A DNA stretch of 64,000 bases. Source: Riptortus pedestris (taxonomy: Eukaryota > Arthropoda > Insecta > Hemiptera > Alydidae). Below the pieces are notes generated by a model, which had not been told where the DNA came from, did no database searches, and saw only the letters and a list, made by a program, of their open reading frames with translations. Shown here one piece after another: positions 43,491-54,907 of this stretch (position 1 is the stretch's first letter; the number at the start of each line of letters is the position of its first letter). Where the stretch lies: positions 25,017,001 through 25,081,000 of the forward strand of contig CM032230.1 of NCBI GenBank assembly GCA_019009955.1. Reading direction: 5' to 3'. Both the position numbers and the translations under genes were made by a program.

Positions 43491-43990
43491 GGAATGAAAA
43501 GTGTGTTTATTTTAAATTAACTGTTTCGTTAAAGAACAACAAAGAAACAATAAGAAGCATACAAAAATATAAATGAGAACAGGAGGAAATCCGTGGAAGA
43601 AGGAAGAAGAAATGCCGTCAAAAATTTCAGGCGGAAAGAGTTAGTCTATACTACAGGCAAGGGATGAGTTCTAGAAGCCCAGGGTGATCCAGAAGATACT
43701 AGGACAGAACACTTGGATGGTTGAAGTAGAAGGAAGGTACTGGCAGAAGAAGATCATCTAAGGTGGGAGATGTTGTAGATCAGATGTTTTATAGAATATG
43801 TGTTATTGCAAGGTTAAGGAATGAATGAGAAAAAGGAGGTTAATATAAGTGTTTGACGTTAAAAAGTAAAAAGTGTCTAAGCTAATAAAAATAAGTTATT
43901 TGCGAACATAACAAGATGTCTGAAATTGTCATTTTCATACCTCACTGCCCTTTTTTCCTCTCTATTATTATATATTATATTATATTGTTA
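43491..43990. other. Intergenic, nothing recognised
   Basis: A purine-rich stretch at 43560-43850 may be a decayed LINE tail, but no confident match was seen. Confidence 0.3.
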
Positions 43991-43994
43991 TGTT

Positions 43995-44330
43995 TTATAA
44001 CAAAATCAGTAATAAACATTGTTTATTAGCATTCTTTTGGATTGCAAAATTAAACACACACACGCTTTACAGTTTTTATCACTGCACAATTTATTTAACA
44101 ATGCACTACAAACTTGATTAACTATTCTTAATTACTACTCACAGTATGCACTGATAGCTTCACTGCTCTTCAAATTACACAGTCCAATAATTCACTCACT
44201 ATCACTAAAGTTCACCAAAAACATGGCACTGCCTTGTCTTTTACTTTGCGAAGTTAACGGCACTGCACTATCTTAAACACGGCACTATACTGTTACTTAC
44301 TTTCGGAACAATATTATACATGCCCTTCCT
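43995..44330 (-). repeat. Partial copy of the LTR-like repeat at 1456-2560
   Basis: Shares GTAATAAACATTGTTTATTA, TTTTGGATTGCAAAATT, ATCACTGCACAATTTATTT and the CACTGCACT motifs, without the minisatellite. Confidence 0.5.
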
Positions 44331-44339
44331 CCTCTGTCA

Positions 44340-44362
44340 ATAAATACACACGCACGCACGCA

Positions 44363-44411
<49 letters not shown>
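44340..44411. repeat. (CA)n microsatellite
   Basis: CACGCACG start then a pure CA run. Confidence 0.9.
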
Positions 44412-44413
<2 letters not shown>

Positions 44414-45154
44414 CACATATATAAAAGTAATGGTACTTTTAATTATATAATAATAATCATGAGAAGTTTAATAAATAATTTAAGAAAATATTATAAGGGT
44501 ATATTAGGAGAATATAAAACTACTGAAACTATATTTTAGCTTTATATTTTAAATCACAGAGATAAGATGTCATTTTATATTTTTCCAAATCCACTGTTTG
44601 ATTTAGGTAACTTACAATTATTCACCACCAGTATTTGAGTGAATGTTATAAAATAATCCAAGAAGTGGCGAAAAAAAAACATTAAAATTTTCTAAATACT
44701 TTTTACAAAAAAGCTTCCCATTGGGAAGAAATATATCTTTAGGACCGGTGTCCAAAATTTCCAGAGAAATTGAAAGATCTGATCTTCAATCTTCAAAAGT
44801 AAACCAGTTGTTTGGAAGTTAAATTAAACCACAGTTCTTGGAAGTTCGAGAGCCATATTTTATTCAATATGTGGCTTGAAATTACCAACCCAACTCAATC
44901 AGTTATATAAAACCATAGATAGTTTTATATTTCATTATCAATTTCTTCAAAATAGTTGTCCAAATTTCTTTACAATGTGTCTACCTAACTCAGAGAATAT
45001 GTCCACCTTTTTTCTAAATTCCACTCAATAAGCCTAGAAAGTATTTTAAATTACTTCTTTCTCCTCACAATTTTCTTTGCAGTTTATGAAGGTGTTAAAT
45101 TTTATTTATTACCTTCCAAATTACATTTATTACCCTACCAAATCTAATTTAGTT
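44412..45154. other. MARS2 3' flank
   Basis: AT-rich. On - the AATAAA signals at 45126-45131 and 45101-45110 lie just after the MARS2 stop and probably end its transcript. Nothing else. Confidence 0.5.
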
Positions 45155-45516
45155 TCATTGGTAAATTCTCTTGTATAAAACAACCTTTTCAGAATTTAGA
45201 GGTTTACATTTTGAAGAATTTGTAAGCCAACTGGGCGTCAAATCACACCATTTTCTGGATGAAGGGGGTATAGAGAGCTTATCCAAAAGAAGTGTGGATA
45301 GTTGTGGAATTATAGGTTGTAATGTTATTCCACAAATTCTCAAAGTTTCCATTGTCAGATGAAGTACACAGTCCAGGTGCTCCTTGGATGCCTCAACCTT
45401 TTTTAGTTCCCAAGGCCTACTAAATTCAAAAAATTTATTGGCAGCATGGAGTGTAGAAATAATTATGGAAATCCCTCTGTAAAAGTTAAAATCTAGGTAG
45501 TGGTGCTTCACTTCAT
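45155..45516 (-). CDS. MARS2: MARS2 exon 7 (terminal)
   Basis: Anticodon-domain helices: [27 protein letters not shown], then [20 protein letters not shown] and the stop at 45155-45157. 'PWEL-KK' and 'LQPIIP' are conserved in bacterial and mitochondrial MetRS. Confidence 0.9.
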
Positions 45517-48500
45517 CTAAAAAATATCCAAAAAAAATAATAGTTTAGTAATATTTTGTTGCATGGGATAAATAACTGTTGCATTTTTATTTAAACTAAT
45601 TTGTATATATTAATGAATAAATAATTCAAGAAGTAGATAGTATATTTTTATAGCAAAAACTTCTCGGTAATCACTAAACCCAAGTGATACTGCACTATTG
45701 TCATTTTTAGCTGACCAATCCATGTACAATTATTTCTTGAACTTGATTAAATCAGTTATTATAATATATGTTAAGGAAAGAATATCTGTAACTTCTCATG
45801 TGCCTCAACTTTAGAGGTATGAGTGTACTCAACTGGAGGCTATATAGGATAACTAGCGGTGAGATTTTAGATTTGAAAAGCAGCCCTGGAAGCAGTCATG
45901 GAGTGACCATGAATATATCTAACATTTATTTTTAGTTGCTGTGAGAAATTACAATGAAGGGGCTCGGGTTGGCCGTCCGAGTTAGGTCGTTGGTCCTAAT
46001 CTTGCGTGGTAGACCTAAGTAGCGGATTCGAATCCCGTCCTGGGCAATAGAAATTTATTTAATGACGGACTCATTAAATAAACTCCTTAGGCCCACCCTG
46101 GCTAGAAAAGGATGGTAACCTGTAGATAACCCGTCCCAATTAGCCTAGTAGCATAAAGTGGACATAAAATAAAATAAAAAAAAAATCACAATGATTCAAT
46201 TTGAAGTGTTTGACACAAAAAAATAAATAAATAAATAACCCCCTCTAAACTCAACTGAGGTAAATCGGGACAACTATCTGCAGTCTACCAACCTGGCATA
46301 AAAAGTGTTTAGACATTCAATTTATGAATGCCTTTTATTTCTATTTCAGCAATATAATTATGTATAAAATTTCAAAGAAAATTAATTTACTTTTTAAAGA
46401 AAATAAATATCTTTAAAAAATCACCTAGCGGGAGAATTTTAATAAATGTTCAGGGAAAAAAAAATAAAATATAGAAAACAAGAAAATGATTCAATATAAA
46501 GTACTTACCCTGCAACATGTTTACAGCAAGAACCAAATCAGTTGCTGCTTCCTTACAGTACCTTTCATAGCTTTCCATATCGAATTCTGGAAACTCTTGT
46601 TTAACATTTATTGATTTCGCACAACACCTATTTAATAAGTTTCCTAAAGTGTCTGCCAATTCTGAGTTTAGTATCCTTAGTGCCTTGGTTTCACTATAAT
46701 CTAAAATCAAAAAGTATATATTCAATACCATTTGAGTTTTTAAAACAACTTTTATTGGATACAATATAAAAAATTGATAGTTTTATATAATTCAAAAGGA
46801 AGTAATAACTCCACTAAACATGGACTATATAAGCTACGTAAATTCCCAACGGGCAGGAATGACATACAAATTATGACATCTGTGTGTCATACCATCACAG
46901 ATGGAAATTACATTCTCTAGTTCTCCCTCAATTCTGGGGGACTATTTTAAAAAATGATAGAAAGTGACTACTATGGCCTGTAAAAACATTAAAAATGAAT
47001 TCAAGGAAGGAGATTTTATTCTTGAATGCAATTATTGCAGTGAGTAGATCTCTTGATTCAGGAGAACGTGTAGAAAAGTCCATCACCCAGGGGCTGCGTA
47101 AACTAAGCAGATTTCCCAAGCGAAGGTTTACAATATATAAATCTACATACTGAAAATACCACCGTACAGCAGTGAATTAATTCAAACGGTAATGAAAAAT
47201 CTTTCAGTAAATTTAGAAGTTAATAATCTCTAAAATGGAAAGTGTCTTAATTCTAAATAAACAGGCCAGCAAACCTCGGAGAGCTGAATAGATAGATAGA
47301 AATATTCTCGACTGGAAAGAAAAGCCATTAATGAAATATATTTGAATATAATGTATTAATTTTATTGAAAACTATTTACTAAAGCTAGTGCTGTAATTTA
47401 TAATGTGTCAGACTAATCTCAATCATTCAAATTTTAGTAATCCAAGAACAGAAGAAGGGGGGGGGTCAACAGAACTTATTTGCATATATCTCACAAAGTA
47501 AAAATTCAGTGAAACCTATATTTGGCATATAACCTTGTAATGAAGTGTTTCATGATATAACAGTTTATAACTAATATGAGATGAGTGGGAGTGGAGGTTT
47601 TACTTGCTAAAAAGATCTACGGACAAAAACTCAGAAATAGGAGGAAGCGAAAGTATAATTTTCTTACTTCCACAAAAGTGGCTTCAAACCCAGAAGCTGC
47701 AGAAGTGTTCCACGCCATTTTTAATGTCTCAGAAGGCAGAATGAAGGGAGAAAATTTGAAGAAGAAAAAATCTTCTGAAAACTTACAAGACATTTGTTTT
47801 ACCAAAGAAATTTTGATTTTTGACAAAAAAAAAGGAGTTTATATTTCAAAACCATAGTAACTAAGATCAGTGGTGTACTAACGAGTACAACCAGCTCTCT
47901 GCATCCCAAAAGTGAGGAATTCGATAAAAAGTTATGGTCTGTGTGAGGTGGAATTTTGAGGTTATCATCCACTTTGTGATAGTCTCTGAAGAACAATTAC
48001 CTCAGAGGTTTGTTGTGCCGAACTTGAAAGAGTACATACAGTTCTTGCATTAGGCGGAACTGGCGAATAGGAAGCAAGTTGTTTTGCAACAAAACAATGT
48101 TCTGGATTACCTACACAAGATGATGACAACACTCCAGTCATCCAAAATTAGATTACCACAGCAAAAATCGACGAGTTAAAAATCAATCTTCTTCTTCATA
48201 CAACCTATAATCCGAATATTTCACCTTCGCTTTACCTACTAGTTCAGCCCATGCTGTACTCATCTGTGGTAAGTGTTTGGAAACATTTAAAGAAGTGAAA
48301 AATTAGTGTAAACAGTTTTTGCATCACAGGTTTCATGGTCCCAGAATGGCATTAAACGTTTGTCACGAAAGTGACTTTAAGTGATAGAAAATGATGGTTT
48401 ATATTTTGAAGAGCAGGTGACCATAAATAAAAAATATGCCAAAAAATAAAATGAAAAAAGTGCACAGACTTTTGAACCACCCTGTTCATATATTTGAGTG

Positions 48501-51417
48501 AGACACACCTCCACTATGCAGGGACAGTGGACATTTGAAGGTTTTTAGAAACTGCCTTTGATTATGAGCTCAATAGCTGTTGCCTGAGAAGTTTATCCAT
48601 ATTTTTCATGGTGTACTAGTTTATAAAACATACTGAGTTTCTGAAGATTAAGTTAATCTGAACTCAATCTAAATTCAATAAATATTTATTCCAATACTCA
48701 CAGCAACTTAAACTGAACAACATTTTTAAGCAAGAATAGTATTTCATTTTCTGCCAAGTAGATTTGACTTTCTGAATTCAAATATGATTCAGAGGCCTAG
48801 AAAAAAAAGTAAATGTAGACAAAATAAACACACTTATGGCAATGCACACTTATAGTATACTGCCATAATCAGGCCCCATATTCTGAATTATGGTTTTCGT
48901 TAACACATCAATAATTTCAGAAATTAGTAGAAAAATAGAATATTATTTTATGAACTTACTACTGTCAGTATGTGGTGTTCCCTCTCTTAGAAGAAAATAT
49001 CGAAGTCCTTCAGAAGTGAACTTGTTTGCAGCTTCAAAAGGACAAATAACATTTCCAAGAGATTTGGACATTTTATCTCCATCCACTGTCCAATGGGAAT
49101 GCACAAAAAGCATTCTGGGAAGTTCTAAATCATTTGCTAATAAAAAGGCTGGCCAGTAAATTCCATGAAATCTATAAACAATTAAAAATAATTCAATTAA
49201 ATGATTATTTGGTAGAACATGTTCAGTAAACTAAACTAAAGACTTCATAAAATAGCCAAGTAGGCCAATGATGTATTCCATAAGGATTTAAGTTATGGAC
49301 TGTAATAATGAGGAGAGTGAAAATAACTTTTAATTTGCTTAGTTTAATAATATTTTTGCAGATTTCCCTAACTACGGAGGTTGTACTCATGACACAATTT
49401 TCCAAAAATTCAATCAAATGCCGTTCAGTTCTATCTAGGATGATGAAAATGAATCCCAATCACTTTCACTTTTGTAAAATAGCTCTGGTAGTCGCAATTT
49501 TTATTTAACTGTTACCAAACTCAATATATATGCATTTTAGGTAAAACTTAAGATCAAGTTCATTGAAAGCAGACTGGGGAGAGGAATAGTTTAGAGGGGA
49601 GAAATTCGAAAAATTAAAATATCTCTGTTATTATGAATCAGATCGAAAAAGGTAGAAACTGTGAAAACAAGAAAGTATGCATAGAACAATAATTGCTGAA
49701 CATCAATAATTTAACAAGATTATTTCTATAACTTTTTCATCTGAATCATAATAACAAAGATATTTTGATTTCTACGCTGCAAACCGACATACCAAATATC
49801 ATGCACAGACCTACTTTTAAGACTTAGAAAAAAGTGTAAATATATAAAAGAATAGCATACTTTAGAATATCCTTTCCAATGACCTGAACCGACGGAGGCC
49901 ATATTGATAATTGTGGGTAGTCAGAATTTGTTAAATAATTTACTAAAGCATCAAGCCAAACATATACAGTTTGTTTTTCGTCGCAAGGAACAGGTATACC
50001 CCAGTGAACTCTACTGGCAGGTCTAGATACTGATATATCATTTTGCATCAGCCCTTCATTAATCCATGTGAGCAGTTGATTTTTAAATTTTTCAGGGTGG
50101 ATAGAATCATCTGAAAACATCAAAGACATTCAATTGAAAGAAGGGACAACAAAAATTATGATGATATCAGTAATAATATTTTTTCAGGAAATGCTTCACC
50201 CACTGAATAAAATATAATGAAGTATATAGTAAGAAAAAGAGTAGTAATACAGCTTTTGTACAAAATAAAGAAAACATTGTAATTGCAAAAAATTTTAGTT
50301 TTCACATTTCAAAGAAAAGATGTATCTGTTTTGTCCCTCCCTGAACTCATTTTGACAAATTTTGGCATGAAGTCAGTACATGTATACATATGTATCTCAA
50401 ATAACTCTAAAACGACCTTCCTAAATGTTGAAATTTGTATTTAGACCAGATGCACCTCTCCTTTCAATCAAAATCGACTAAGGGAAAGGGAGTTTAGGAG
50501 TGGAGTGTTAAGTCCTGAGTAGTTCATGTAAAAGAAATGTACTGCTTTCACTTAGACTGATGTTCTACGTTAACATGAACACCAATAATTTTATTGAAAT
50601 ACTATGTAAATATTTAATGTTAGAAACATACAGCAATAAAAAAAGTATTACCTTGTTTTAACCATTTGCACACATCTTCTTGAAATAGAGATAATTTAAA
50701 CTTATAATTATTTTCTTCAACCCAGTGAACTGGCCTCCCAGACTCACTGCATACCTTAGTTTCTTTCCCATCTTTAACCAAAGTTGCTATTTGATTTTCT
50801 GTTAAAAAAGCTTCATCGGCATCACAATACCAACCACTGTAACTTCCAGTGTATATATAACCTTTTGAAACCAAGTTATTCTAGAAATATAATTCGGGCA
50901 TCCATTAGTAATAGAATGAAATGGAAAATATATTAAATTAAATTATACTTACCCAAAATGTTTCAACTGTTCTTTTGTGCTTGTCATCACTGGTTCTCAC
51001 AAAATGCTTATAGTCAACATTAAATGCATCAAACATGTCTTTAAATTGCATAGAAACCTCTTTACAATAAGCAGGAAGAGAACTTCCATGGTGTTTTGCA
51101 GCCTGTTGTATTTTTGTGCCATGTTCATCAGTACCAGTGCTTAGAATACTCTTATTCCCAAGAAGTAATTGAAATTTGTGTGATGCATCAGCGATGACAG
51201 AAGTATATAGATGGCCAATGTGAGGAGCTGAAAGAACATTTTTAATTCATGTGCTGATGTAAAAAGAAAATGCCGATATTATAACTATAATATTCAACAC
51301 ACCAGCATTGACATAAAAAATAGGTGTTGTTATGTAAAAACTGGAATATGTCCGGCACTTATTAACATGAAAATTAAAAATAATTTTAAAATGTTTTGAA
51401 TTCACCCTGATAGGCAT
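45155..51417 (-). CDS. MARS2: Mitochondrial methionyl-tRNA synthetase (complete, 7 exons)
   Basis: Exons in transcript order: 51303-51417, 50953-51227, 50652-50880, 49861-50110, 48960-49171, 46509-46700, 45155-45516. They total 1635 bases, 544 codons plus TGA, with all phases consistent. The enzyme charges mitochondrial tRNA-Met in the matrix. Seen: a presequence rich in Lys/Arg and lacking acidic residues (about 1-25); [18 protein letters not shown] (class I HIGH signature); [12 protein letters not shown]; the Rossmann-fold core with [50 protein letters not shown] (KMSKS loop); and the helical anticodon-binding domain. No C-terminal tRNA-binding extension, as in mitochondrial forms. Length is slightly below the vertebrate protein. 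Confidence 0.93.
45517..45959. other. MARS2 intron 6, nothing recognised
   Basis: AT-rich spacer up to the SINE. No ORF or repeat recognised. Confidence 0.4.
45960..46180 (+). repeat. SINE S1 in MARS2 intron 6
   Basis: Good tRNA-like head GGCTCGGGTTGGCCGTCCGA with B-box CGGATTCGAATCCCG, then CCCACCCTGGCTAG and CCTGTAGATAACCCGTCCC; A-rich tail. Antisense to MARS2. Confidence 0.8.
46509..46700 (-). CDS. MARS2: MARS2 exon 6
   Basis: [32 protein letters not shown], start of the anticodon-binding helical domain. Matches the family pattern 'LNSELADxLGNLLNR'. The neighbouring exons supply the first base and the last two. Confidence 0.92.
46701..47077. other. MARS2 intron 5, left part
   Basis: Nothing recognised before the Helentron-like element. 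Confidence 0.4.
47078..47605 (-). mobile_element. Helentron-like element, 3' portion
   Basis: Inverted 3' end GTCCATCACCCAGGGGCTGCGTAA, AACTAAGCAGATTTCCC, long body through CATGATATAACAG and GAGTGGGAGTGGAGG, then cut off. It corresponds to roughly the right 530 bp of the 240-1184 copy. Confidence 0.7.
47860..48480 (+). pseudogene. Mariner-like transposase remnant
   Basis: Frames with many stops, yet in the right order: [14 protein letters not shown] (mariner 'CVWWDxxGxIHFE'), [10 protein letters not shown] ('VxLxxDNARPH'; the catalytic Asp reads N), [12 protein letters not shown] ('HPPYSPDLAPSDY'), and near the end [12 protein letters not shown] ('xVxxNGxYFD'). In MARS2 intron 5. Confidence 0.5.
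48481..48959. other. MARS2 intron 5, right part
   Basis: No exon or repeat recognised. Confidence 0.4.
48960..49171 (-). CDS. MARS2: MARS2 exon 5 (KMSKS loop)
   Basis: [27 protein letters not shown], then [15 protein letters not shown], then [15 protein letters not shown]. The KMSKS loop stabilises the adenylate transition state; all residues are canonical. Confidence 0.93.
49359..49790 (+). mobile_element. Degraded Helentron-like element in MARS2 intron 4
   Basis: 5' end GCAGATTTCCCTAACTACGG, GGTTGTACTCATGACAC, GCTCTGGTAGTCGCAATTTT, body GATCAAGTTCATTGAAAGC. No TA core; 3' end lost. Confidence 0.6.
49861..50110 (-). CDS. MARS2: MARS2 exon 4
   Basis: [54 protein letters not shown], then [11 protein letters not shown]. 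Catalytic-domain core; 'W-G-I-P-VP' and 'YVWxDAL' are diagnostic for MetRS. Confidence 0.93.
50111..50651. other. MARS2 intron 3
   Basis: AT-rich, nothing recognised. Confidence 0.4.
50652..50880 (-). CDS. MARS2: MARS2 exon 3
   Basis: [41 protein letters not shown]. 'Y-X-G-X-YSGWYC-X-X-DE-X-F' is strongly conserved in MetRS. The zinc-binding Cys knob is reduced, as in mitochondrial enzymes. Confidence 0.93.
50953..51227 (-). CDS. MARS2: MARS2 exon 2
   Basis: [48 protein letters not shown]. Carries the HIGH signature and the methionine-pocket strand. Donor GTAAGT, phase 0. Confidence 0.93.
51303..51417 (-). CDS. MARS2: MARS2 exon 1 (start and presequence)
   Basis: Starts at ATG (51415-51417): [11 protein letters not shown]..., then [18 protein letters not shown]. 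Basic, Ser-containing and free of Asp/Glu before the catalytic domain, as expected for a mitochondrial presequence; RTYS could be the cleavage region. Donor GTGTGT after phase 1. Confidence 0.85.
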
Positions 51418-51484
51418 GACAACTTATTAGTGGTGCTGCTCAAACAAAAATTCATCCATAACCTATCAGCTTGACACTGCAATT
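51418..51484. promoter_or_regulatory. Probable bidirectional promoter
   Basis: Only 67 bp separate the MARS2 ATG (-) and the ATG of the ORF at 51485 (+). There is no TATA box in either direction. Inferred from spacing only. Confidence 0.3.
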
Positions 51485-51736
51485 ATGAATATTTTCATTA
51501 AATATTATCCGAGCATTCTTCTAAGATGTTATAATTTATTTAATAAAAGATACAATAAACCAAATTTAATATTTAAATACTCAAGAACAGATATTCAGAA
51601 AAACCGCCACAGAATGTTTCGAGGTTATGAAACCCGTTACAAGGAGATAATTGTGATATATAAAGAACATGAAGGAGAGTTGTACAGGTATGACATACTT
51701 TACAATGGGAATAGGATCAACGTCACTGATTTCTGA
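51485..51736 (+). CDS. Small ORF divergent from MARS2, unknown function
   Basis: 83 codons, very basic and aromatic at the N-terminus (MNIFIKYYPSILLRCYNLF...), then RTDIQKNRHRMFRGYETRYKE and a hydrophobic-acidic end NRINVTDF. No family recognised. The basic hydrophobic start could target mitochondria, which would suit a gene sharing a promoter with MARS2, but this is speculation. A GTATGA at about 51689 could be a splice donor, so the last 16 codons are uncertain. It may also be a chance ORF. Confidence 0.35.
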   Translation: MNIFIKYYPSILLRCYNLFNKRYNKPNLIFKYSRTDIQKNRHRMFRGYETRYKEIIVIYKEHEGELYRYDILYNGNRINVTDF

Positions 51737-51774
51737 CTTCAACTGCTCTAATTAAGAACAAAAGCGAGGAAAAA

Positions 51775-51975
51775 CTGGTCTAATTTAGTTAAAGCATCGA
51801 CCTTAATCTCTCCTATAGTGGCGAGTTCGATTCCCGCCTGGGCAGAGGAATTTATTAAGTGACGGAATTCATTAAATAAAATCCTTAGTCCCACCCTGGC
51901 TAGAAAAGGGTGACAACCTGTAGATACCCCGTCCCAATTAGCCATAGTTGCAAAAAGTGGACGTTAATAAATAAT
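51775..51975 (+). repeat. SINE S1
   Basis: GCGAGTTCGATTCCCGCCTG (B-box), CCCACCCTGGCTAGAAAAGG, CCTGTAGATACCCCGTCCC, tail GACGTTAATAAATAATT. Confidence 0.8.
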
Positions 51976-54723
51976 TTAAAAAAGTAAAATAAATCAAGCT
52001 GCCCCTATTTTGAAGGGTTTCTTAAGGTTATGTATTACCTCAGAACTTAGGTAGAATTATTACCTGTTTCAGACGTTCATTAAATTATTTACTATCGATG
52101 TACATATGGTATGTTCATTTTATTGTGGTGATGATGGAGGTAAAGCTCAATTAGCCAAAGTAGCATAAAGTGAACGTAAATAAATAATAAATGATGGAGT
52201 TACAGGAGGGTACACTTTCACATGTATTGCAAAACATAGTTAAAGTCAACAATCCATTAAAATGTAAAAATGAAAAATAATTTTCACGGAATTCCTAAAG
52301 ATAAAAAATAACGGGAGAAATCCTGAATATCTAGTCCACCTAAAAACTGAAAATAAATAAACAAATATTTTATATGTTGAAATCAGTAGATAAGATAAGT
52401 TCATCCTTTATTTATTTATGAGTGAATGCATATATTTCAAGAATGGCTTTTCGTCTATTCAAGTTTTAATAATTATTAAGTACATTATTCACAATGTTAT
52501 ATATAATAAATTATGATATTCACAACTTCGAAAATCCAAACTCCTTCCCATCATAACCCAATCTTCTTCTAATTTTATGAGTTTTATTTAAAGAAAAAAA
52601 AATAGTATCCATAGTTTAGTAAAGTGGCTAGGCAGAACGGTTATTTTGTAATCTATATTGAGAACAATGTAGATACAATTTTAGTTCCAATGGAAGTTTT
52701 CAATTTCCTGTTTTTTATTATTATTTGTATATATTATATTATTTTAGTAGATTCATATTATCACTCATTATTTTATGAATTTATACATTATTAATCTAAA
52801 AAACAGTTACAATTATTTTTTAAATATAAATATCCTCTACGTGGATGATTTAGCTGCGTGTTCAGCAACCCAATGTATTTGGGCTGCTCAAACTTTTATA
52901 ACTGATTAAAGTTTTTTCTTCTATTATTATTAATTCATGATATGTTATGAATCCAAATGCAGGATGGGGTAGATTCATAATAAACACAATCTGGTGGGAT
53001 TGAATTCACGAACAGAGACAGAAACAGAGTCCTTTTCACTAAATTAAACCATGAACTTTTGACACATGACAAGTACCTACTACTGATCTCAAGGAACATT
53101 ATAATATACTTCATTGAGGTCAGCAATACAGTGTGAATATAAATACTGTATATTCACAGTGTTTGGCAACCGAGTATTTTCATACAAATTCCTTATTTCT
53201 TAACGAAACTTTCGAAAATAGTAAAGTATAAAACACTTAGATTTTGAGGAGACTACCCCCTCAATGACGTAGACTTTTGGAATTAGTCATACTTGTGAGT
53301 CACATTTTATGTATCTACACTTATTGATTCACTTCAGCAGAAGGGATTTATGAACAAGTCGATTGCGAACTACCCAATAGTAGCATGTAGCTTGTGTCAG
53401 AAAATAAGTATAGTTATATTATACGCTAATGTTTTTCGGAATTACATTTTTATGAAAACATTTTTTTTTCGTTAGGTGGTATATTCTAAATCATTTTATT
53501 TATTTATTTACACTAGTTCAGTTGTAGTTGTTTTACTTGTTATTAGCATTTTCAAGTTGAAAGATAAATGAATGAGCTAAACAATAAAATGAAAGAAAAA
53601 TTACTAAGCTATTGAAGTACATAGAAGAACATCAGTACCCAAAAATATTAAAACAAGTGTTATTTATTAAAATTCTAATGGCTATTTGGAAGAGGTTACT
53701 TACAGATTACCAAATTTTTAGCCAGAGTGGGACAAAAGATTTTACTTAATTAGTTTGACACTAAATAAATAATGATTTTTTATGTGGGAATTGAGCCCAT
53801 GACTCTAAGTGTATTAATACAGAGAGTCCCTTTTATGAATGTTATAATTGTATGATATTGTGTGCACATAAATCTCAGAAAGGAAAAGTAATTCTATTAT
53901 TAATCAAGAGCACAATTTAAAATGTTACCTATTGCTTTTTGTGCAGAATAGACATTTCAGGTTTATCAACTGAAAAAAGTAAAATATATAACTAATTTAT
54001 TATAAATTAATAACATCTCAACATTGTCGTTGCTATGTATTTACTTTCATAACTATAATGAATTCTGATAACATTTGTGAATGGGATGATATTTTACTGT
54101 GGTAGCATCACCACTTTCCTTTGCTTCCTTAGCTCCTCTATTGCACCTCAAATCGGGGAATGGTTAGAAGTCCCAATCTATAAGCTTGGTAACACACGTC
54201 TAAGGAAAGTATACTACAAAATCTAGTACCTCTTGGTCTTAATTCTAGTACAGTAGTATTGGCATTTTACCCACTATAGCTTTCCTCTTGATCTTAATAC
54301 ACTTGGGTAAATTAAAATGGTGTGCTTCATTACCGAGTCATCAATAAGAATTTATTTGGTAACTGCTTCTATAAGTGAAATCTCCAATTGAAATCTAACT
54401 AGAAAAGGGGGGTAACTTGAAGGCACCTGGGTGAGGTGTACATTATTTTTATTAAGGGGGGAAAGTAGCATAAGTAGGTGGCAAAAATAGCTATAAAACA
54501 ATTGAATTTGAATTGTCAAATATTATTATACCAGATTTTTGTTAGTCGTAGAGAGAAAAATAATATTAAGTTTTTTTTAATGATAATATGTACTCATTTT
54601 ATTTTAAATTCTATAATTTAAGAGATCAAATAGAAAAGATCCACTTTTCTATTTAATCTCTACTAAATAATTAGATGGTTTGATAAAAATGTTTTAACTT
54701 ATTATTTTATTTTTTCCTCCTAG
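51976..54723. other. Intergenic between MARS2 and DCTN1; SINE and LINE scraps
   Basis: Decayed SINE S1 pieces at about 52125-52190 (+), 53690-53830 (-) and 54395-54485 (+). Otherwise AT-rich with no gene seen. The DCTN1 5' UTR exon must lie here or further upstream, because 54724 is preceded by a splice acceptor. Confidence 0.4.
52826..52905 (+). pseudogene. Short LINE reverse transcriptase fragment
   Basis: Reads NILYVDDLAACSATQCIWAA before a stop. The YVDD box followed by 'L/F-A-X-X-X-X' is the catalytic motif of non-LTR reverse transcriptases. Only about 27 codons remain. Confidence 0.4.
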
Positions 54724-54733
54724 ATAAGCCAAA

Positions 54734-54907
54734 ATGTCAATCACTTTGAGTATTGGTCAAAGAGTCGAAGTAACTGGGAAAAATGTTCAAGGAGAAGTGG
54801 CGTATGTTGGAACGACAATGTTCTCTTCAGGAAAATGGATAGGCATTATTTTAGATGAACCAAAAGGAAAAAACAATGGTTCTGTTCAAGGAAAAGCATA
54901 CTTCCAT
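54734..54907 (+). CDS. DCTN1: DCTN1 first coding exon
   Basis: Preceded by acceptor CTCCTAG (54723), with 10 bases of 5' UTR then ATG. Ends at YFH, donor GTAAGA, phase 0. The frame runs on for a few codons past the donor, but only the spliced form completes the CAP-Gly domain. Confidence 0.9.

Noticed and set aside
47585..47857. 90-codon Lys-rich ORF
   Set aside because: It starts inside a Helentron-like fragment and runs into the mariner-like remnant; no family resemblance.
48690..48800. Possible extra MARS2 exon (open on -, Ser/Glu-rich)
   Set aside because: Exons 5 and 6 join directly in phase (HTDS-NYSE) and match the family without an insert.
51800..51850. True tRNA gene (also at 45965-46045)
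   Set aside because: B-box-like sequence is present, but no complete cloverleaf or acceptor stem; it is followed by the constant SINE body seen at several loci.
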